A stretch of DNA of 64,000 bases from positions 17,734,694-17,798,693 of the forward strand of contig NC_092656.1 in assembly GCF_032118995.1 (NCBI RefSeq), read 5' to 3'. The stretch is from Asterias amurensis (lineage: Eukaryota > Echinodermata > Asteroidea > Forcipulatida > Asteriidae). The translations under genes and the position numbers were made by a program. Under the pieces are notes generated by a model. That model did not search any database. It was not told the origin of the DNA and saw nothing but the letters and a program-made list of their open reading frames with translations. The number at the start of each line of letters is the position of its first letter. Within the stretch, counting starts at the first letter, position 1. Shown in pieces: positions 12,248 to 23,666 of this stretch.

Positions 12248-12403
12248 GGGCTCAATTTCATAGAGCTGCTTAAGCACAAAATTTTGCTTAAGCCAAAAAT
12301 TCATTGCTTAGTAAAATCAGATTACCGGCCAAGACTCCACTCAATTGTTATGCTAAGTAAACAACAGCTAAATACTAGTCATAAGCAATGTGAAATTGGC
12401 CCC
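12248..12403. mobile_element. Small MITE with GGGC-CAATTTCA termini
   Basis: 156 bp beginning GGGCTCAATTTCA and ending TGAAATTGGCCC: inverted termini with one indel. The interior has GAGCTGCTTAAGCACAAAAT and ATGCTAAGTAAACAACAGCT. From memory this resembles a short repeat widespread in echinoderm and hemichordate DNA; a library search would settle it. Confidence 0.65.
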
Positions 12404-12476
12404 AGGTGAGGTGTAGTGTGGTGTAGTGAGTGTGGTATGGTAGTTTGTGCAGTACAGAATTTGGGTTGTTGTAACT

Positions 12477-15059
12477 ATGGGGCGCCGTTTGTCCATTAAT
12501 TGTTTGACACTTTTAAGGCATGTTTTTACCATGGTTTACAGCAATTAGATGTAAACCATAGAAACTGTTGCCAAATCCTGTTATGGTTTACATACCAGTA
12601 AAGTATTTGTTGTGTATAAGTTTATGGTTTACAAACCATGAACATACAAAAAACATTTACAAATCATGGTTCATAAACCAAGAAAATTTACGCATCTTAA
12701 AAACATGGTTTATAAACCATAAAAAATGAAGCATCAAATTCATGGTTTACAAATCATGGTTTACAAACCATGAAAATTGAGACATCTAAAAAACATGGTC
12801 TATAAACCATGAAAATTGAAGAATAAAAATCGTGGTTTACAAATCATGGTTTATAAACCATAACAAATGAACCATAAAATCATGGTTTGTGACAATGGTT
12901 TATAAACCATGAAAATCGAGACTTCTTAAAAAACATGGTTTATAAACCATGAAAATCGAGACTTCTTAATAAACATGGTTTATAAACCATGAAAATTTAC
13001 ACATCTCAAAACTGTTGTACGAAACCATAAAAAAAATGCACTTACAAATCATGGTTTACAAACCATAAAAAATGTGCAGTCAGAAATCATGGTTTATAAA
13101 CCATAAAAACGTGCACTCACAAATCATGGTTTACAAACCATAAAAAATGTGCACTCAGAAATCATGGTTTATAAACCATGAAAACGTGCACTCCGAAATC
13201 ATGGTTTACAAACCATAAAAGATGACGTGCACTCAGAAATCATGGTTTACAAACCATAAAAGTGTGCACTCCGAAATCATGGTTTACAAACCATAAAAGT
13301 ATGCACTCCGAAATCATGGTTTACAAACCATAAAAGTGTGCACTCCGAAATCATGGTTTACAAACCATAAAAGTATGCACTCCGAAATCATGGTTTATAA
13401 ACCATAAAAGTATGCACTCCGAAATCATGGTTTACAAACCATAAAAGTATGCACTCCGAAATCATGGTTTATAAACCATAAAAGTATGCACTCCGAAATC
13501 ATGGTTTACAAACCATAAAAGTGTGCACTCCGAAATCATGGTTTACAAACCATAAAAGTGTGCACTCCGAAATCATGGTTTACAAACCATAAAAGTATGC
13601 ACTCCGAAATCATGGTTTACAAACCATAAAAGTATGCACTCCGAAATCATGGTTTACAAACCATAAAAGTATGCACTCCGAAATCATGGTTTACAAACCA
13701 TAAAAGTATGCACTCCGAAATCATGGTTTATAAACCATAAAAACGTGCACTCACAAATCATGGTTTACAAACCCTAAAAAATGTGCACTCAGAAATCATG
13801 GTTTACAAACCATAAAAAATGTGCACTCACAAGTCATGGTTTATAAACCATAAAAACCTATATGATCGTCACAATTAAACCCCCTTCCCAATTCTGATCG
13901 GTTCCCATTTGCCCCATGCCACGTGCGAGCCAGCAATGATGCAATGCACCACGTGTGTCAAGCTGTGATCAATGCACCTGTTGTGTAATGCTGTTGCAAT
14001 AATAGCTCTACGAATGCTTGCTATGGCTGGCAGCATAACACACGAGGTGCATTGATCACAGCGTGATGGTGCATTGCATCATTGCTGGCTCGCACGTGGC
14101 ATGGGGGAAATGGGAACCGATCAGAATTGGGAAGGAGGTTTAATTGTGACGATCATATAGGTTTTTATGGTTTATAAACCATGATTTCTGAGTGCACGTT
14201 TTCATGGTTTATAAACCATGATTTCTGAGTGCACATTTTTAATGGTTTGTAAACCATGATTTGTGAGTGCACGTTTTTATGGTTTATAAACCAGGATTTC
14301 TTAGTGCACATTTTTTATGGTTTGTAAACCATGATTTCTGAGTGCACATTTTTTATGGTTTGTAAACCATGATTTCTGAGTGCACATTTTTTATGGTTTG
14401 TAAACCATGATTTGTGAGTGCACGTTTTTATGGTTTATAAACCATGATTTCTGAGTGCACATTTTTAATGGTTTGTAAACCATGATTTGTGAGTGCACTT
14501 TTTTTTATGGTTTACAAACAACGTTTTTGAGATGTGTAAATTTTCATGGTTTATAAACCATGTTTTTTAAGAAGTCTCAATTTTCATGGTTTATAAACCA
14601 TGTTTTTTAAGAAGTCTCGATTTTCATGGTTTATAAACCATTGTCACAAACCATGATTTTATGGTTCATTTGTTATGGTTTATAAACCATGATTTGTAAA
14701 CCACGATTTTTATTCTTCAATTTTCATGGTTTATAAACCATGTTTTTTAGATGTCTCAATTTTCATGGTTTATAAACCATGATTTGTAAACCATGAATTT
14801 GATGCTTCAGTTTTTATGGTTTATTAACCATGTTTCTTAAGATGCGTAAATTTTGTTGGTTTATGAACCACGATTTGCAAATGTTTTTTGTCTGTCATGG
14901 TTTGTAAACCATAAACTTATACACAACAAATACTTTACTGGTATGTAAACCATAACAGGATTTGCCAGCAGTTTCTATGGTTTACATCTAATTGCTGTAA
15001 ACCATGGTAAAAACAAGCCTTAAAAATGCCAAACAATTAATTGACAGACGGCGCCCCAT
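12477..15059. mobile_element. Foldback element built of palindromic tandem units
   Basis: A 2.6 kb inverted repeat. It begins ATGGGGCGCCGT and ends in the reverse complement GGCGCCCCAT at 15059. The left arm is about 12477-13990, the right arm about 14026-15059, with a roughly 35-bp centre. Flanks repeat TGTAAC(T) directly (12470-12476 and 15061-15067), a 6-8 bp target duplication. Each arm has an outer domain of tandem units containing the dyad CATGGTTTATAAACCATG and an inner unique domain (13857-13990 / 14026-14161). There is no coding capacity. The modular arms resemble the TU/foldback class known from sea urchin; the family name is inference. Confidence 0.85.
13268..13740 (+). repeat. 37-bp minisatellite expansion in the left foldback arm
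   Basis: About 13 consecutive units of 37 bp, each with ATGGTTTA(C/T)AAACCAT followed by AAAAGT(A/G)TGCACTCCGAA. The CTCCGAA spacer variant is absent from the right arm, so this block expanded after the arms formed and explains why the left arm is about 480 bp longer. Confidence 0.85.
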
Positions 15060-15823
15060 ATGTAACTTGGTATTTTAATTTTAATAACACAACACTAACA
15101 ACAGCTACAATATAAGATGGATATCAAACTTACCCTTGTTATTCATGGGAGGGTGTGGAAACCAGCCTGTATTAATAGCTCAATCGTAAACCCAGGTTTT
15201 GTCAACGAGTGTACCATTTTGATAACATTATCTGTATCAATACATAATGTTCTTCTTGACAGATGTATTATGTTTGCACCCTACAGTGTGAGTACAGTAT
15301 CGTCGTCCATCCAATTCCCATCAGCAGTTTCACTATAATATAATGCAATGTAGTTTGTTTCGAAATACGCTATGAAAGCCATATTACGGGGACGAGGAAC
15401 TTCACAAGTAAAGGCCTGAAATCCATCCGCGCAAGCTCATGAATAATTTGTAAACCCACAACTTTTTCTATATTAGACAATAATAAACCCCAAATAATTT
15501 ATGGATGATTTATGAAGGTCCCAATAGCATGATCTCCTACAAAGGAGTTGTAATTATTACCTAGTGGGATAAACGACAAGGGTTAACTAGGCACTCTGTT
15601 TTGTAGCGTATGCTGATTATGGAAAAGTGAACATAAAACATTGAAAAGAAGGTTAAACTTTGGGTACGTACAGAACGTTAGTCTGGTTCACAGACCAAAA
15701 ATCTCCAACTAGGCTCTGTCAAGATCTTTTTAGTAAGGGGACCAGACTAACATAAAATGAAGAGTAAGGCCTATTATGTAGCGCCCCCACGTAAAAATTC
15801 TTGGAGTTAGTGCAAACCTTCTT
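15060..15823. other. Flank between foldback element and histone array
   Basis: AT-rich sequence without a supported gene. An inverted pair GTTAGTCTGGT (15677-15687) / ACCAGACTAAC (15741-15751) encloses 53 bp and may be a tiny MITE remnant. Confidence 0.45.
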
Positions 15824-15855
15824 TAGGCCCAACGAATCCCCACATTGAAAACAAC

Positions 15856-15871
15856 GGCTCTTTTCAGAGCC
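15856..15871 (+). terminator. Orphan histone 3' stem-loop (H4 type)
   Basis: GGCTCT-TTTC-AGAGCC followed by ACCACA and a purine-rich block, identical to the H4 3' processing signal. No H4 coding sequence precedes it, so it marks a truncated array end rather than a gene. Confidence 0.95.
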
Positions 15872-16479
15872 ACCACAAAATCAAAAAAGAGAGAATTACA
15901 GATGGTTGTATTTTGGTTTCCCCACCCACTCACTGCCTTGTCCTTGTTTGTTATTTTTCTTCTGTAATAATATTCAAGCAAAATTAGTTTTTTTAAATTA
16001 ATACATGGTATTTTGTAGGGCAACTATCCCAGAAAAAAATAAATAAACATACAACCACACCACATCTAGACTTTTTGGTTTGTTTAAGGCTGAACCCCTT
16101 TGCCAAAATTAAAAACGATGGATCTAGCTCTTTTTAGTGTTGCGTCTAATTGTTGATAGAAGGTTGTCCGTGTTTTTTTCCCCCCTTTCTACAATTCACG
16201 TACGTGGATGGCTGTTACTATAAATATTCAAGCAGATCAAGTGAGTAATACGTTAACGAGTCCTTGTCGCTCATGCTTTCTCTCTCTCTCTCTCTCTCGG
16301 TATTTTCGCCCTCAAGAAATTTAGTCTCATAAAAGGGCGAGGGAGGGCAACCGTAATCTGTAAAGCATGTTTATTTTCCGCTTACTCTATTTTTGTTTCT
16401 CATGTGCCATTAAGCAGCTAGCTCCGTCCGTGCGAAATTGGTGACCACTCAAGCGGTTCTGGCGGCACTGGGGGGCTGG
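15872..16479 (+). other. H4-H3 spacer
   Basis: AT-rich spacer present in all ten units. It contains the palindrome CACGTACGTG (16197-16206), TATAAAT at 16219-16225 with no gene start nearby, and a (CT)n tract of 19 nt (16280-16298). The tract has the same length in the two units I counted closely. The only variant noticed is T to A at 48402 in unit 7. Confidence 0.8.
16280..16298 (+). repeat. (CT)n / (GA)n tract upstream of H3
   Basis: A perfect 19-nt CT run about 270 bp before the expected H3 start site, recurring in each unit. GA repeats are known in sea urchin histone spacers (S1-sensitive) and in the Drosophila H3-H4 promoter, where CLAMP binds. A similar role here is inference. Confidence 0.8.
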
Positions 16480-16540
16480 CCAATCGCGTCCCCGCTTTTG
16501 TCAGAGGCGATCCTTGAACGGACATCCCAACCCTTTAAGA
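16480..16540 (+). promoter_or_regulatory. H3 promoter: CCAAT and TATA-like box
   Basis: CCAAT at 16480-16484 within GGCTGGCCAATCGCG, and a TATA-like TTTAAGA at 16534-16540, 52 bp before the ATG. This predicts a start near 16562-16570 and a leader of only 25-30 nt. The same elements recur at the same offset in every unit, including unit 10 (CCAAT at 63910-63914). Confidence 0.7.
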
Positions 16541-16582
16541 AGAGCTGCTCGTGAAACTGCACCACAACATCGTAAACAGTAA

Positions 16583-17002
<420 letters not shown>

Positions 17003-17029
17003 GGATTCGTTCCTTTCTCAAAACACAAC

Positions 17030-17063
17030 GGCTCTTTTCAGAGCCACCACTTCTTAACAGAGA
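17030..17063 (+). terminator. H3 3' stem-loop and histone downstream element
   Basis: The stem-loop GGCTCT-TTTC-AGAGCC (17030-17045) is the canonical 6-bp stem with 4-nt loop bound by SLBP, flanked by AAC and ACCAC. AACAGAGA (17056-17063) is the likely U7-pairing element, so cleavage should fall near 17049-17051. Confidence 0.92.
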
Positions 17064-17794
17064 TTTTAATCACGTCCGTGTAATCGTTATTTCTTCCAAT
17101 CTTTCCTCTTCCACACTCAATCCTCCAACAAAACAAAGACAAGCAAAATAATGGCCAAACAAATAAACAAATAAATAAACAAACAAACACACAAGAACAT
17201 TAGAAATTTGACAAACTAATGTATACACCTGTGCAGTGTAAACATAACTATCGGTATAAGAGGACCGTGCCTACTTTATACAAATGTTGTATAGCGCCCG
17301 CTACGATGGCAGTCAGAAGTTAAATTACAACAGCATGAACGAAAAAAACAAAACCCCAAAACCTGCTAGCTGTAAACACAACAGTTGGTGTTTATCTTTA
17401 CGCCGCGCCGCCATTTTTTTATTGGGTCGGTCGTTCTATCAGTCTAGTCGGGTTGGTTATAGGTCAATCTATTGCTTATATATTTGCTTTTACTCCGTAA
17501 TTTAATCGTATCGTTTTCTTAAAATGTACTATGCATGCTTGGGCCATTGCAGATTTTTTTTTTTTTTTGATAAGTTTCTCTGATTATTATTTTCTGATAC
17601 TTGTTTTGGGTTACACTATACTCGTGTTGTATTTCTAACCAGAGTATAACATTCCTTTCCAATGGTTGCCTGCCCATTATTCAGACACCCATCCTTGCAG
17701 ACACGCAACTTTTCTGGTGGACCGCTTCACTGCTCACAGCGAGGCGCGCGAATGCTAACAATGCCCTAATGGCCGCCGGATCCCCGACTTGCAG
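17064..17794 (+). other. H3-H2B spacer
   Basis: No gene. It contains an A-rich AAAC/AAAT low-complexity stretch (about 17155-17192), a T-tract of about 15 (17554-17568) and CCAAT at 17659-17663, which lies 136 bp upstream of the H2B TATA box. Short open frames inside are repeated in all units only because the units are identical. Confidence 0.75.
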
Positions 17795-17800
17795 TATAAA
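17795..17800 (+). promoter_or_regulatory. H2B TATA box
   Basis: TATAAA, 80 bp before the H2B ATG, in CTTGCAGTATAAAGCTAAG. It predicts initiation near 17822-17830 (CAGTCATCAGTC) and a leader of about 50 nt. This is the strongest TATA box in the unit. Confidence 0.85.
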
Positions 17801-17874
17801 GCTAAGCCTTCTCCGGTGTACCAGTCATCAGTCTGATTGATTCTACCAACTCAGCAACACAGCACTCTATAGCC

Positions 17875-18243
17875 ATGCCTCCCAAAGCAAGTGGAAAGGG
17901 ACAGAAGAAAGCCGGTAACACCAAGGGGCCAATCCGGACAGACAAGAAGAGAAAGCGTCGCCGCAAGGAGAGCTACGGCATTTACATCTACAAGGTCATG
18001 AAGCAGGTTCATCCAGACACGGGCATTTCCAGCAAGGCCATGTCAATTATGAACAGCTTCGTCAACGACATTTTCGAGCGCATTGCCGCCGAGTCTTCTA
18101 GATTGGCGCACTACAACAAGAAATCAACCATCTCCAGCCGAGAGGTCCAGACTGCAGTCCGTCTCCTTCTCCCCGGTGAGCTGGCCAAACACGCTGTCAG
18201 CGAGGGCACCAAGGCGGTCACCAAGTACACAACTTCAAAATAA
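17875..18243 (+). CDS. H2B: Histone H2B, unit 1
   Basis: Core histone that pairs with H2A and joins the H3-H4 tetramer. There are 122 residues, intronless. It has a basic Lys-rich tail ([12 protein letters not shown]) with a [10 protein letters not shown] block before the fold, then [19 protein letters not shown], and ends AVTKYTTSK, keeping the lysine equivalent to the ubiquitinated K120 of human H2B. There are no SPKK repeats, so it is not the sperm-type H2B known in sea urchins. A canonical stem-loop lies at 18273-18288, with CAAAGAGA at 18300-18307. It lies 872 bp after H3 on the same strand and has its own TATA box. Confidence 0.99.
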   Translation: MPPKASGKGQKKAGNTKGPIRTDKKRKRRRKESYGIYIYKVMKQVHPDTGISSKAMSIMNSFVNDIFERIAAESSRLAHYNKKSTISSREVQTAVRLLLPGELAKHAVSEGTKAVTKYTTSK

Positions 18244-18272
18244 GCAGGTCCGGCGTCATGCACAATCCAAAC

Positions 18273-18307
18273 GGCTCTTTTCAGAGCCAACACATTTCCC
18301 AAAGAGA
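18273..18307 (+). terminator. H2B 3' stem-loop and downstream element
   Basis: Canonical GGCTCT-TTTC-AGAGCC at 18273-18288. The 3' flank is AACACA rather than the ACCAC(A) of the other genes. CAAAGAGA (18300-18307) is a textbook sea-urchin-like U7-pairing element. Confidence 0.92.
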
Positions 18308-19621
<1,314 letters not shown>

Positions 19622-19652
19622 ACTCAGCTCTTGCTACACTGATAAACCAAAC

Positions 19653-19689
19653 GGCTCTTACGGAGCCACCACATAAATCCAAAGAGAGA
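19653..19689 (+). terminator. H2A 3' stem-loop, atypical, and downstream element
   Basis: The sequence reads GGCTC-TTACG-GAGCC (15 nt) instead of the 16-nt canonical form: either a 5-bp stem with 5-nt loop, or a 6-bp stem closed by a U-G pair with a 3-nt loop. The UUUC loop is lost. The 3' flank ACCACA and the CAAAGAGAGA element (19680-19689) are normal. The same form is seen in all eight intact H2A copies. Confidence 0.88.
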
Positions 19690-20461
19690 TTCTAAACATG
19701 AATTGCGTTTGTAAGACAACCCCCCCCCCCCACATAATTATTGAATTCATTAAATACTATTTGTTTTCCATGCGTAACCAATCATCCAATAAGTTGTTTG
19801 TAACCCTATAAACCACACATAAGTCAGACCAAAGCTTTATTTTCGTTGCGATGCTAACTGTAGGAGAGCAACGGTTTAGAACCAAAAGGTTAAAAGATGT
19901 ATCAATAGACATAGAACAAAAGTTATTTACACACTAATGTTTGGCACAACCTAACGCCAATACCGGGTGATTCAATACTGAAAGATAAAGTATTCTACTT
20001 TAATTTCTGTTATCTCTTCATGCGTGTATAATCATCACACATCATTCCTTCCATCACGATGTCGCAAGCCGAATGTAGCCCGTGTGTGTGTTAACGTACT
20101 GCATGCGGTGGATGTGACAATGCACACAGCACGCTGTTTCTATGTACAGTGTTTTGCATACTGCAATGTGACGCATTGTTGTGTTCCGCGCGCTTGTAAT
20201 GTCCATTGTCTTAACCCGCGTGTACAAACGCGCGGGACGAGCCCAACCAGGCAACACTGTATAACGTAAACATAAACTTTAGAATAACATGTACTTGCGT
20301 GTTGCATACGTTTACACGTGGATGTATCTGGGTTTTGATGCAAGCTCTTGCTTTGTGTGCGGTCAGAGTAGCTCTATTTTCGATACAACGAATGTTCGCC
20401 GTATGTGAAAAGTTGTCAAAAAAGTCACACCGCCCTCTTGTGACACCCAGCATGTCTTGTG
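19690..20461 (+). other. H2A-U2 spacer
   Basis: It has a poly-C tract (19720-19731, 12 C; 11 in unit 3, 13 in units 6 and 7), an inverted pair CGTTGC/GCAACG (about 19837-19866) and a CpG-rich hairpin-prone stretch CCCGCG...CGCGGG (about 20216-20238). The segment 19815-20095 is absent from unit 3. No gene recognised. Confidence 0.75.
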
Positions 20462-20484
20462 ATTCGTGCCATGTCGAAAGGTGG
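20462..20484 (+). promoter_or_regulatory. Candidate U2 proximal element
   Basis: ATTCGTGCCATGTCGAAAGG, about 28-50 bp before the U2 start, loosely resembles vertebrate PSEs (GAA...GTGG part). There is no TATA box at -25, as expected for a Pol II snRNA gene. The match is weak; sea star PSE sequences are not known to me. Confidence 0.3.
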
Positions 20485-20511
20485 GTTATTCTCGAAAAAC
20501 CTGTGGTGAGT

Positions 20512-20700
20512 ATCGCTTCTCGGCCTTTTGGCTAAGATCATGTGTAGTATCTGTTCTTTTCAGAATAATATCTGAAATGCTGTTCATTGAGCAGCAAGTA
20601 TATTAATCTGATTTTTGAGGAACGGCCATGGAAGAGGGGCTTGCCCCGTCCAGGCCACGGGTTGGCCCGGTTTCGCACTACATCCGGGATATCGGCCCAC
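20512..20700 (+). ncRNA. RNU2: U2 snRNA, unit 1
   Basis: Major spliceosome RNA that base-pairs with intron branch points and with U6. The first 29 nt (ATCGCTTCTCGGCC...) equal human U2. The branch-recognition GTAGTA is at 20544-20549 (U2 nt 33-38). Stem IIa is UUCAG/CUGAA, and stem IIb is TGCTG/CAGCA (20578-20596). The Sm site GATTTTTGA is at 20610-20618. Stem III has GGCC...GGCC enclosing GGGGC-TT-GCCCC, and stem IV is CCCGG/CCGGG (20666-20688). Length is about 189 nt, near the usual 187-188. Stems III and IV differ from human by paired changes, so the fold is under selection. It has no poly(A) tail or flanking duplication, so it is not a retrocopy. It lies 844 bp after the H2A stem-loop and about 174 bp before the H4 cap site, on the same strand. 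Confidence 0.95.
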
Positions 20701-20736
20701 TCCCCTCACGGGGATAATATCAAATACAAAGTCAGA
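20701..20736 (+). terminator. U2 3' hairpin and candidate 3' box
   Basis: CCCC-TCAC-GGGG (20702-20713) directly follows the expected mature end. AAAGTCAGA (20728-20736) fits the AAARNNAGA half of the vertebrate snRNA 3' box, about 28 nt downstream; the GTTT half is replaced by CAAATAC. Confidence 0.5.
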
Positions 20737-20840
20737 ATTCGTTTAGTCTCAACGCCTGTTTACTGTGTTGGTATTCAAGTCTATTTGCTTTGTTTGACAA
20801 CAAGTCGATAATGTTGCTGGCCCACACGTCCGCAATGCAA

Positions 20841-20880
20841 GCCATAAGATACTCTACTCTGGTCAGGTTGAATTCATTCG
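20841..20880 (+). promoter_or_regulatory. H4 TATA-like box and cap motif
   Basis: GCCATAAG (20841-20848), the same octamer as in the H2A promoter, is followed 31 bp later by TCATTCG (20874-20880), matching PyCATTCPu. The leader would be about 62 nt. In unit 7 the A of this cap motif is G (53134). Confidence 0.75.
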
Positions 20881-20916
20881 CTCTCGTCAGCCAGTTGAAC
20901 CATTGTCTTGTCTTGA

Positions 20917-21249
<333 letters not shown>

Positions 21250-21278
21250 GCCCAACGAATCCCCACATTGAAAACAAC

Positions 21279-21317
21279 GGCTCTTTTCAGAGCCACCACA
21301 AAATCAAAAAAGAGAGA
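21279..21317 (+). terminator. H4 3' stem-loop and downstream element (unit 1 gene)
   Basis: Canonical GGCTCT-TTTC-AGAGCC (21279-21294), flank ACCACA, then the purine block AAAAAAGAGAGA near 21306-21317. In unit 8 the base before this block is A instead of C (53563). Confidence 0.92.
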
Positions 21318-22005
21318 ATTACAGATGGTTGTATTTTGGTTTCCCCACCCACTCACTGCCTTGTCCTTGTTTGTTATTTTTCTTCTGTAATAATATTCAA
21401 GCAAAATTAGTTTTTTTAAATTAATACATGGTATTTTGTAGGGCAACTATCCCAGAAAAAAATAAATAAACATACAACCACACCACATCTAGACTTTTTG
21501 GTTTGTTTAAGGCTGAACCCCTTTGCCAAAATTAAAAACGATGGATCTAGCTCTTTTTAGTGTTGCGTCTAATTGTTGATAGAAGGTTGTCCGTGTTTTT
21601 TTCCCCCCTTTCTACAATTCACGTACGTGGATGGCTGTTACTATAAATATTCAAGCAGATCAAGTGAGTAATACGTTAACGAGTCCTTGTCGCTCATGCT
21701 TTCTCTCTCTCTCTCTCTCTCGGTATTTTCGCCCTCAAGAAATTTAGTCTCATAAAAGGGCGAGGGAGGGCAACCGTAATCTGTAAAGCATGTTTATTTT
21801 CCGCTTACTCTATTTTTGTTTCTCATGTGCCATTAAGCAGCTAGCTCCGTCCGTGCGAAATTGGTGACCACTCAAGCGGTTCTGGCGGCACTGGGGGGCT
21901 GGCCAATCGCGTCCCCGCTTTTGTCAGAGGCGATCCTTGAACGGACATCCCAACCCTTTAAGAAGAGCTGCTCGTGAAACTGCACCACAACATCGTAAAC
22001 AGTAA

Positions 22006-22425
<420 letters not shown>

Positions 22426-23297
22426 GGATTCGTTCCTTTCTCAAAACACAACGGCTCTTTTCAGAGCCACCACTTCTTAACAGAGATTTTAATCACGTCC
22501 GTGTAATCGTTATTTCTTCCAATCTTTCCTCTTCCACACTCAATCCTCCAACAAAACAAAGACAAGCAAAATAATGGCCAAACAAATAAACAAATAAATA
22601 AACAAACAAACACACAAGAACATTAGAAATTTGACAAACTAATGTATACACCTGTGCAGTGTAAACATAACTATCGGTATAAGAGGACCGTGCCTACTTT
22701 ATACAAATGTTGTATAGCGCCCGCTACGATGGCAGTCAGAAGTTAAATTACAACAGCATGAACGAAAAAAACAAAACCCCAAAACCTGCTAGCTGTAAAC
22801 ACAACAGTTGGTGTTTATCTTTACGCCGCGCCGCCATTTTTTTATTGGGTCGGTCGTTCTATCAGTCTAGTCGGGTTGGTTATAGGTCAATCTATTGCTT
22901 ATATATTTGCTTTTACTCCGTAATTTAATCGTATCGTTTTCTTAAAATGTACTATGCATGCTTGGGCCATTGCAGATTTTTTTTTTTTTTTGATAAGTTT
23001 CTCTGATTATTATTTTCTGATACTTGTTTTGGGTTACACTATACTCGTGTTGTATTTCTAACCAGAGTATAACATTCCTTTCCAATGGTTGCCTGCCCAT
23101 TATTCAGACACCCATCCTTGCAGACACGCAACTTTTCTGGTGGACCGCTTCACTGCTCACAGCGAGGCGCGCGAATGCTAACAATGCCCTAATGGCCGCC
23201 GGATCCCCGACTTGCAGTATAAAGCTAAGCCTTCTCCGGTGTACCAGTCATCAGTCTGATTGATTCTACCAACTCAGCAACACAGCACTCTATAGCC

Positions 23298-23666
23298 ATG
23301 CCTCCCAAAGCAAGTGGAAAGGGACAGAAGAAAGCCGGTAACACCAAGGGGCCAATCCGGACAGACAAGAAGAGAAAGCGTCGCCGCAAGGAGAGCTACG
23401 GCATTTACATCTACAAGGTCATGAAGCAGGTTCATCCAGACACGGGCATTTCCAGCAAGGCCATGTCAATTATGAACAGCTTCGTCAACGACATTTTCGA
23501 GCGCATTGCCGCCGAGTCTTCTAGATTGGCGCACTACAACAAGAAATCAACCATCTCCAGCCGAGAGGTCCAGACTGCAGTCCGTCTCCTTCTCCCCGGT
23601 GAGCTGGCCAAACACGCTGTCAGCGAGGGCACCAAGGCGGTCACCAAGTACACAACTTCAAAATAA
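23298..23666 (+). CDS. H2B: Histone H2B, unit 2
   Basis: Same protein as unit 1; TATA box at 23218-23223, stem-loop at 23696-23711. Confidence 0.99.
   Translation: MPPKASGKGQKKAGNTKGPIRTDKKRKRRRKESYGIYIYKVMKQVHPDTGISSKAMSIMNSFVNDIFERIAAESSRLAHYNKKSTISSREVQTAVRLLLPGELAKHAVSEGTKAVTKYTTSK

Noticed and set aside
12535-15040. CRISPR-like regular repeats
   Set aside because: Eukaryotic context; units are tandem with near-identical spacers and mirrored in a large inverted repeat, so they belong to a foldback element.
20024-20535. Several 67-81 codon frames in the H2A-U2 spacer
   Set aside because: Overlapping frames on both strands, deleted in part in unit 3, no family features.
20512-20700. U2 copy as a retro-pseudogene
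   Set aside because: Full 5' end, no poly(A) tail or target duplication, compensated stem changes and an intact Sm site; present in every intact unit.
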